Shown: one piece after another, positions 6,990-11,551 of the stretch
How the letters are laid out: the number at the start of each line of letters is the position of its first letter
Position numbering within the stretch: position 1 is the first letter of the stretch
Made by a program: the position numbers and the translations under genes
Source: Flavobacteriaceae bacterium
Lineage (GTDB): Bacteria; Bacteroidota; Bacteroidia; Flavobacteriales; Flavobacteriaceae
Assembly (NCBI GenBank): GCA_023262245.1
Contig: JALRDC010000063.1
Span: forward strand, 1 to 11,551
Length of the DNA: 11,551 nt
Direction: 5' to 3'
The notes under the pieces: model-generated
What the model was told of the DNA's origin: nothing
Seen by the model: only the letters and a program-made list of their open reading frames with translations
Databases searched by the model: none

Positions 6990-7697
6990 TTATTCCTTAC
7001 AATAACACGGAAGATCGCCAAAGGTAAATGAAATTGTTAAACCAGTAAAAATATACCAATCATTATTCGCAATATTTCCGAATTTATAGGCGGGATTGTC
7101 TGCAAACTCATTTTCGGGATTGCTTCCGTCCAAATTATCAGTTAAAGCATAACGTACCCCGACTTCTAATCCCAATACAAAAAAAGGATTTGGATTAACC
7201 TTGAACCCCAAGATTACAGGGAGGGCAATTTTTTCATCTTTCCCATAGTTATTATAGGTTGGTGGGTCTATTGGACCGTTGGGCGTAAGGTAGTATTGGT
7301 CAAACCTAAAATAGCTCAAACCGTAAAAGATATATGGGGTAAAGCTGAGATCAGGATCGTGTAAATTAAACTCTTTAAAATTGATTTCAATTCCTCCTGT
7401 AATTTCCTGAAGTGGATTTTCAATTTTATAAGATCTCCGAAAACGATTGATATCACTATTGTTATACTCGTTTTCTTTTATTGTAGTAAGAGTAATCCCA
7501 CCTCTAATGGAATAGCGTTCGGTAACATTCCATTTGTAAACCAGTCCATAAGCAAATTCATTAGGATCCCAATATCGATCCGTTCCAACATCACCTATGT
7601 AATTACTCCCTCCAAGAAAAACACCGATTTCATGAAATTGAGCTGAGGCAATTGTTGCAATGAAAAAGCAGACAAGAAAAAACTCTTTTTTTTGCAT
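6990..7697 (-). CDS. DUF6089-like outer membrane beta-barrel protein
   Basis: A 235-residue protein with a Sec signal peptide (1-19, core FFLVCFFIATIASA, predicted cleavage A19|Q20). The rest is made of alternating amphipathic strands with Gly and aromatic residues, as in small outer membrane barrels: GVFLGGSNYIGDVG, YSIRGGITLTTI, ITGGIEINF, FTPYIFYGLSYFRF, PVILGFKVN, FFVLGLEVGVRYAL, WYIFTGLTISFTFG. The YIGDVG motif and the position directly ahead of uppS fit the Bacteroidota family I know as DUF6089; its function is unknown. Two cysteines (C231 and C233, in CYC) lie just before the C-terminus, so it does not end in an aromatic residue as a typical outer membrane protein would. It starts 61 bases after nadK and its stop touches the uppS start. 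A role in envelope assembly is inference from context. Confidence 0.8.
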   Translation of the reverse strand: MQKKEFFLVCFFIATIASAQFHEIGVFLGGSNYIGDVGTDRYWDPNEFAYGLVYKWNVTERYSIRGGITLTTIKENEYNNSDINRFRRSYKIENPLQEITGGIEINFKEFNLHDPDLSFTPYIFYGLSYFRFDQYYLTPNGPIDPPTYNNYGKDEKIALPVILGFKVNPNPFFVLGLEVGVRYALTDNLDGSNPENEFADNPAYKFGNIANNDWYIFTGLTISFTFGDLPCYCKE

Positions 7698-7758
7698 CAG
7701 TTTGACCTGTAGGAACCCCCACAGTTAATTGTCTATTATAAACCGAAAAAGCCTTGTT

Positions 7759-8640
7759 TTATTGTGTGTTTCGAGAATCATGTCCCCAAAAAAGTTTTTC
7801 TCTTAGCGTATTGAAAAAGAAAGTACCATCCAATTGTACTGTTACCGCATTGAATTGGGCTTTTTTAACATAGATATCATTTCCATTTTCTAGGGTTAAG
7901 ATTCTGGAATCTAAAGAAAGTAAGTGGGTTTTGCCCCTCCCTTGTACCGAGATTTCAAAACTAGTATCATCGGGAACAATTAGTGGCCGCATATTGATAT
8001 TATGTGGTGCAATAGGATTGACTACAAAACACTTTGAGGATGGAGAAACGATCGGCCCGCCACTACTCAAGGAATATCCTGTAGAGCCCGTTGGAGTCGC
8101 AATGATGAGACCATCGGACCAATAAGTAGTTAAAAATTGATTGTCTAATTTGGCATCTATGCTTAACATTGAGGTGGTATTTTTCCTATTGATGCTTACT
8201 TCGTTAAGAGCATAGCCAAATTCTTCTAGAGCTTCTGTAGGTTCTTTTGTGGAAACCTGAAGTAAAGAGCGTTCAATAAAGCTGTAGTTTCCTTTAAAAA
8301 ATAAATCCAACCCTTCTTTTAAAGTATCTTTTTTGATGGAGGTTAAAAAGCCTAATCTTCCTGCATTGATTCCTAAAATTGGAATTTTAGTGTCTCGAAT
8401 TACTGCAATTGAGCGTAATAGAGTACCGTCTCCTCCTACTGAGAAAAGAAAATCCACTTTTTCTTCAATTACCTGGTCGTCTGTAAAATACTTATAAGTT
8501 ACTCCTTTGTCATCCAAATGTTTTCTCAACCGATCTACAAGAATAAAATCATGCTGATTTGCACTGAGGTAATCGATCACCGTTTTGATATAGGCAATCG
8601 AGGTAGGAGAAAAAAATGCGCTGTAGATGGCTATATACAT
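7759..8640 (-). CDS. nadK: NAD kinase
   Basis: NAD kinase phosphorylates NAD to NADP in the cytoplasm, using ATP or polyphosphate. The 293-residue protein has the hallmark FLFSVGGDGTLLRS (GGDGT at 69-73, with catalytic D71), GINAGRLGFLTS (90-101), LNEVSI (NE at 146-147) and the second signature DGLIIATPTGSTGYSLSSGGP (176-196). The frame is open to a TTG at 8667, but I start at the ATG at 8640. The family begins close to the first Rossmann strand (here YIAIYSAFF), and the TTG lies within the -7 promoter box on this strand. It is the first gene of the minus-strand block that leads into envelope biogenesis genes. It is divergent from pdxJ. Confidence 0.95.
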   Translation of the reverse strand: MYIAIYSAFFSPTSIAYIKTVIDYLSANQHDFILVDRLRKHLDDKGVTYKYFTDDQVIEEKVDFLFSVGGDGTLLRSIAVIRDTKIPILGINAGRLGFLTSIKKDTLKEGLDLFFKGNYSFIERSLLQVSTKEPTEALEEFGYALNEVSINRKNTTSMLSIDAKLDNQFLTTYWSDGLIIATPTGSTGYSLSSGGPIVSPSSKCFVVNPIAPHNINMRPLIVPDDTSFEISVQGRGKTHLLSLDSRILTLENGNDIYVKKAQFNAVTVQLDGTFFFNTLREKLFWGHDSRNTQ

Positions 8641-8664
8641 GACTTCAATTCTATTGTAAAGGTA

Positions 8665-8672
8665 CAAAACTA
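8665..8672 (-). promoter_or_regulatory. Putative promoter (-7 box) of the nadK-bamA-ompH block
   Basis: On the minus strand the sequence is TAGTTTTG, an exact match to the Bacteroidota -7 consensus TAnnTTTG. No good TTTG is seen at the usual -33 distance. Transcription would begin around 8658-8661, giving a leader of about 20 bases before the ATG at 8640. It supports that ATG over the TTG at 8667, which overlaps the box. Confidence 0.5.
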
Positions 8673-8730
8673 GTTATAACATCGGTTTTTTAGGTCATGT
8701 TTAAATAGATGCATACAAAGTGATTTTTTT

Positions 8731-8759
8731 TTTAGTTCGATAAGAAGACAATACTTTTG
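8731..8759 (+). promoter_or_regulatory. Putative promoter of pdxJ
   Basis: TACTTTTG at 8752-8759 matches the -7 consensus exactly. Upstream is a T-tract (8724-8733) with TTTA at 8731-8734, a weak -33 candidate 17 bases away. Only ten A residues (8760 is T, then 8761 onward A) separate the box from the ATG at 8770, so the mRNA leader would be a few adenines at most. Confidence 0.55.
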
Positions 8760-8769
8760 TAAAAAAAAA

Positions 8770-9486
8770 ATGACCGCACTCAGTGTTAATATCAACAAAG
8801 TGGCAACGCTTCGCAACGCTCGTGGAGGTTCGATGCCCAATCTCTTAGAAGTTACAAAAGATTTGCAGCGTTATGGGGCCCAAGGGATAACCGTTCATCC
8901 TCGCCCGGACGAGAGACATATACGCTATGAAGATGTACGTTCCTTGCCAGAGGTTCTCACCACAGAATTTAATATCGAAGGAAATCCTATTCCTAAATTT
9001 GTCGATCTGGTTATGGAAGTAAAGCCTACTCAAGTAACACTAGTACCAGATGCAGAGGATGCAATAACATCAAATGCGGGTTGGGACACGATAAAAAACC
9101 AAGATTTTTTGAGAGAAATCATTAAAAAGTTTAAATCTGTAGGAATCAGAACTTCAATTTTTATAGACCCTATTCTAGATCAAATAGAAGGAGCAGTTGC
9201 TACCGGTACCGATCGGATAGAACTTTATACTGAGGCCTATGCCACGGATTATGCAAGGAACCGTGAAAAAGCAATTGCACCTTACCTAGTTGCATCAGAA
9301 AAAGCAAATGAATTAGGACTAGGGATCAACGCAGGTCATGATTTAAGCCTTGACAATGTTGCTTATTTCTCTAAGATGATCCCATCCCTTTTGGAAGTTT
9401 CTATTGGTCACGCGCTGATTTGTGAAAGTCTCTATTTGGGATTTGAAAATGTAATTCCTATGTACCTACAACGACTTTCCCATTGA
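8770..9486 (+). CDS. pdxJ: Pyridoxine 5'-phosphate synthase
   Basis: PdxJ condenses 1-deoxy-D-xylulose 5-phosphate with 3-amino-2-oxopropyl phosphate to give pyridoxine 5'-phosphate, the last ring-forming step of the DXP-dependent vitamin B6 route. The 238-residue TIM barrel is of normal length. Conserved sites are visible: SVNINKVATLRNARGG (5-20), TVHPRPDERHI with H43, R45, R49 and H50, FNIEGNP with catalytic E70, GINAGHDLSLDN with H190, and EVSIGHALICES (209-220). The ATG lies directly after a poly-A leader and a good -7 box. Its TGA overlaps the TTG start of the next gene by 4 bases, so the two genes are probably translated in a coupled way. Confidence 0.97.
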   Translation: MTALSVNINKVATLRNARGGSMPNLLEVTKDLQRYGAQGITVHPRPDERHIRYEDVRSLPEVLTTEFNIEGNPIPKFVDLVMEVKPTQVTLVPDAEDAITSNAGWDTIKNQDFLREIIKKFKSVGIRTSIFIDPILDQIEGAVATGTDRIELYTEAYATDYARNREKAIAPYLVASEKANELGLGINAGHDLSLDNVAYFSKMIPSLLEVSIGHALICESLYLGFENVIPMYLQRLSH

Positions 9487-10268
9487 GTTTGCTTCACAGT
9501 AATATTATTGGAGAAAAGGGAGTGGATCTTGTAATTCTTCACGGCTTTTTGGGAATGGGGGATAACTGGAAGACTCATGCAAGGGGACTTGCCGCTTTAG
9601 GATTCCGAGTGCATTTAATTGATCAACGCAATCATGGTAGAAGTTTTTGGAGTTCTGATTTCACATATTCCTTAATGGCTGAAGATGTTGCAGCCTATTG
9701 TAAGGAGCATCAGTTAAAAAACATCTTGGCTTTGGGTCACTCCATGGGAGGGAAGACCGTTATGCATCTTGCTTGCAACCATCCTGATTTGGTTCGGGCT
9801 TGTATTATTGCTGATATAGCACCCAAAAAATATGAACCCCATCATCAACAAATTTTAAATGGACTTGCACATTTAAATTTTGATCAAATTACTTCTCGAT
9901 CAGCTGCCGATGATGCATTGTCTTCTTATGTAAACGATCCTGGGACACGGCAGTTTTTATTAAAAAACCTCTATTGGGTTACTCCCGGAACTTTGGGACT
10001 TCGGGTAAATATTGAGGTGCTGAAAAATGTTAGTCACCTAATTGGAGAAGGATTGCAAGCAAACGAACAAGCCAGTTTACCTTGTCTTTTTATTAAGGGA
10101 GCATTATCGGATTATATACTTGATACCGATTATCCCATTATCAAGCACCATTTTCCGAATGCAGAACTGGCACTCATTCCCAAAGCAGGTCACTGGTTAC
10201 ATGCTGAAAACCCAAAATTATTTTTTGAAGTCATGTCTCAATGGTTCCAAAAACAGCACAAATTTTAA
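9483..10268 (+). CDS. Alpha/beta hydrolase (YbfF/ABHD11-like esterase)
   Basis: A 261-residue alpha/beta-hydrolase fold protein. The oxyanion-loop motif is VILHGFLGMGDNWK (17-30); DQRNHGRS (47-54) follows strand 4; the nucleophile elbow is LGHSMGGKT with S87. DIAP with D111 is a candidate acid, as in YbfF-like esterases; D210 in KGALSDY is another. The catalytic histidine is H237 in AGHWLHAENP. The HGFLG...DNW and DQRNHGRS pattern fits the YbfF/ABHD11 carboxylesterase branch. The physiological substrate is unknown. No ATG occurs before residue 25, so the start is TTG, either at 9483 (overlapping the pdxJ stop as TTGA) or at 9489. Relatives usually begin with an 'M(I)LHS' N-terminus, which both options give. 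Likely co-transcribed with pdxJ. Confidence 0.88.
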   Translation: MSLLHSNIIGEKGVDLVILHGFLGMGDNWKTHARGLAALGFRVHLIDQRNHGRSFWSSDFTYSLMAEDVAAYCKEHQLKNILALGHSMGGKTVMHLACNHPDLVRACIIADIAPKKYEPHHQQILNGLAHLNFDQITSRSAADDALSSYVNDPGTRQFLLKNLYWVTPGTLGLRVNIEVLKNVSHLIGEGLQANEQASLPCLFIKGALSDYILDTDYPIIKHHFPNAELALIPKAGHWLHAENPKLFFEVMSQWFQKQHKF

Positions 10269-10301
10269 CACCATCAAAAATATTGTGATATTTATTTGAA
10301 G

Positions 10302-10334
10302 TTGAGGTTCTACCGTATACTTATTATACTTTTG
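10302..10334 (+). promoter_or_regulatory. Putative promoter of the GNAT-aspartate kinase pair
   Basis: TACTTTTG at 10327-10334 is an exact -7 match and identical to the box before pdxJ. TTG at 10302-10304 could serve as the -33 element with a 22-base spacer. Transcription would begin at about 10338-10341, only a few bases before the first ATG (10343). This 74-base gap after the hydrolase gene holds no G/C-rich terminator. Confidence 0.5.
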
Positions 10335-10342
10335 CAGCTTAA

Positions 10343-10831
10343 ATGCATTTTATGAAAGCATTAATTAGAAAAGCAACAATAAAAGACAGTTTCTCGATAC
10401 ACAATCTCATTAAAGAATTAGCACTTTTTGAAAAAGAGCCAGAAAGTGTAATTTTAACCGTCTCAGATATTGAAAAATACGGCTTTGGAACCCACCCTAT
10501 GTTCCAGTGTCTTGTGGCTGAGCTAGAAAATAAGATTGTTGGAATGGCTTTGTTTTACCAACGGTTTTCTACTTGGAAGGGTCCTACATTTCATCTTGAA
10601 GATTTAATTGTGTCGGAGTCCTATAAAGGGAAAGGGATTGGAACTCAATTGTATACTGCTTTTATTAAAGAATCTTACAAAGAAGGGGTAGAAAGAATTG
10701 AATGGAATGTTTTGGATTGGAATCTTCCTGCTGTGAATTTTTATCATAAAAGTGGTGCTACTGTCTTGAAAGACTGGCAAACGGTTCAGATGCATCGCCC
10801 AGAAATGAAAAAATATTTAGACACTATATAA
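10343..10831 (+). CDS. GNAT family N-acetyltransferase (SSAT/diamine acetyltransferase-like)
   Basis: A 162-residue GNAT enzyme that transfers acetyl from acetyl-CoA to an amine. The acetyl-CoA loop is YKGKGIGTQL (94-103), preceded by the strand HLEDLIVSESY. The segment ERIEWNVLDWNLPAVNFYHKSGA (118-139), with W121, the VLDWN motif, and F133-Y134, is characteristic of the spermidine/spermine and thialysine acetyltransferase branch. The N-terminal RKATIKDSFSIHNLIKELALFEK (9-31) also fits. A polyamine or lysine-analogue substrate is inference from similarity. Two ATGs are possible, 10343 and 10352; the second (MKALIRKA) resembles relatives and leaves a slightly longer leader, so the true start is uncertain by three codons. 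Only 3 bases separate its stop from the aspartate kinase start. Confidence 0.88.
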   Translation: MHFMKALIRKATIKDSFSIHNLIKELALFEKEPESVILTVSDIEKYGFGTHPMFQCLVAELENKIVGMALFYQRFSTWKGPTFHLEDLIVSESYKGKGIGTQLYTAFIKESYKEGVERIEWNVLDWNLPAVNFYHKSGATVLKDWQTVQMHRPEMKKYLDTI

Positions 10832-10834
10832 AAA

Positions 10835-11551
10835 ATGAAAGTATTTAAATTTGGTGGAGCTTCAGTAAAAGATGCTGCTGGGGTTCAAAATCTCGTTCGT
10901 GTTTTAGAAGAAGTAGGTTATAAGGAGACCCTAGTAGTTGTATCTGCTATGGGAAAAACCACCAACGCTTTAGAAGCCATTATAGAAACCTATTTTAAAA
11001 ATAAAAAACAAACACCGGCAGGGATCCTTCCCTTAAAACAATTTCACCTCGATATTGTAAAAGATTTATTTAAAGATGAAAACGGAGAAGTCCAAGTGGT
11101 AATACATCAATTATTTGAAGAATTAATGGGATTTTTAAAAACCAATAAATCTCCAGATTATAGTTTTGTTTATGATCAGATTGTGAGTTATGGAGAATTG
11201 TTGTCAACCACCATCATTCATTATTATATCCAAAAAAAGAAAATAGATAGTTTTTGGTTAGATGCCCGAAATTGTATTAAAACAGATGATTATTATCGTT
11301 CAGCAAATTTAAATTGGGAACTCACTCAAAATCTAATTAATGAGCAAGTAGGGAAGCACTCGCTCATCATTACACAAGGATTTATAGGAAGTAACAGTAA
11401 CAACTTTACCACTACTTTAGGGAGAGAAGGTTCCGATTACACCGCTGCAATTTTTGCTTATGCACTAAATGCCAAATCAGTTACAATTTGGAAGGATGGT
11501 CCCGGAGTGTTAAATGGAGATCCGCGGGTGTTTGCAAAAACCCAGCTTTTA
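10835..11551 (+). CDS. Aspartate kinase, N-terminal part
   Basis: The ATG at 10835 opens a frame that stays open to the right edge (239 residues seen). Aspartate kinase phosphorylates aspartate, the first step toward lysine, threonine, methionine and diaminopimelate. Signatures are KVFKFGGASVKDA (2-14; KFGGxSV), VVSAMGKTTNALE, SYGELLSTTI, LDARNCIKTDD and ITQGFIGSNSNNFTTTLGREGSDYTAA, with GREGSDYTAA at 196-205. The last part, SVTIWKDGPGVLNGDPRVF, forms the end of the kinase domain. The regulatory ACT domains would lie beyond the window, so I cannot tell a lone kinase from a fusion with homoserine dehydrogenase. The 3-base gap from the GNAT gene suggests one operon. Confidence 0.95.
   Translation, partial: MKVFKFGGASVKDAAGVQNLVRVLEEVGYKETLVVVSAMGKTTNALEAIIETYFKNKKQTPAGILPLKQFHLDIVKDLFKDENGEVQVVIHQLFEELMGFLKTNKSPDYSFVYDQIVSYGELLSTTIIHYYIQKKKIDSFWLDARNCIKTDDYYRSANLNWELTQNLINEQVGKHSLIITQGFIGSNSNNFTTTLGREGSDYTAAIFAYALNAKSVTIWKDGPGVLNGDPRVFAKTQLL

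Noticed and set aside
7708..7725. Imperfect hairpin between nadK and the DUF6089-like gene
   Set aside because: The stem is short with mismatches and has no T-tract on the minus strand, so it is not evidence for a terminator or riboswitch.
8641..8667. Upstream TTG start for nadK
   Set aside because: It overlaps the -7 box on the same strand and adds nine residues before the normal first strand of the fold.
10278..10293. Hairpin AAATAT-TGTG-ATATTT after the hydrolase gene
   Set aside because: The six-pair stem is entirely A-T and no T-tract follows it, so it is unlikely to terminate transcription.

Overview
The window looks like a chromosomal core region of a marine-type member of the Flavobacteriaceae (Bacteroidota). 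The DNA is A/T-rich, there are no Shine-Dalgarno sequences at useful spacing before the genes, and several upstream regions carry the Bacteroidota -7 promoter box TAnnTTTG. Every exported protein has a signal peptide ending in Ala-Gln. The gene content (two OmpH/Skp proteins beside BamA, a DUF6089-type protein beside UppS, TsaB beside a NifU-like protein) is also typical of that family. I see no mobile element, tRNA, rRNA, CRISPR array or prophage, and no stretch longer than about 130 bases without a gene.

Layout, left to right. (1) The tail of a TolC-family outer membrane efflux gene (+). (2) tsaB (+), for t6A tRNA modification, converging with one spare base on a NifU-like Fe-S protein gene (-). 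(3) A gamma-class carbonic anhydrase-like gene (+), divergent from the NifU-like gene and ending in a strong bidirectional terminator. (4) A six-gene minus-strand block, read right to left: NAD kinase (nadK), DUF6089-like barrel protein, undecaprenyl diphosphate synthase (uppS), outer membrane assembly factor bamA, and two OmpH/Skp-like periplasmic chaperone genes. It runs from a -7 box at 8665-8672 to the terminator at 2507-2536 and is probably one transcription unit of about 6.1 kb. (5) Divergent from it, pdxJ (+), followed with a 4-base overlap by an alpha/beta hydrolase gene. (6) A GNAT acetyltransferase gene with its own promoter, followed after 3 bases by the start of an aspartate kinase gene that runs off the right edge.

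The minus-strand block joins envelope functions. UppS makes the lipid carrier for peptidoglycan and surface glycans, BamA inserts outer membrane proteins, and the OmpH/Skp proteins escort those proteins across the periplasm. The DUF6089-like protein has the look of a small outer membrane barrel. NadK at the head supplies NADP.

The region is mostly ordinary housekeeping DNA and I found no convincing new defence, mobile or biosynthetic system. The points worth a second look are fine-scale: a bamA gene that can only start at a non-ATG codon inside uppS, a NifU-like protein with a duplicated N-terminal domain, near-leaderless promoters, a perfect match to the Bacteroidota Ala-Gln signal-peptide rule in four of four proteins, and the apparent absence of some neighbours (murI, a CBS-domain gene) that I remember at this locus in relatives.
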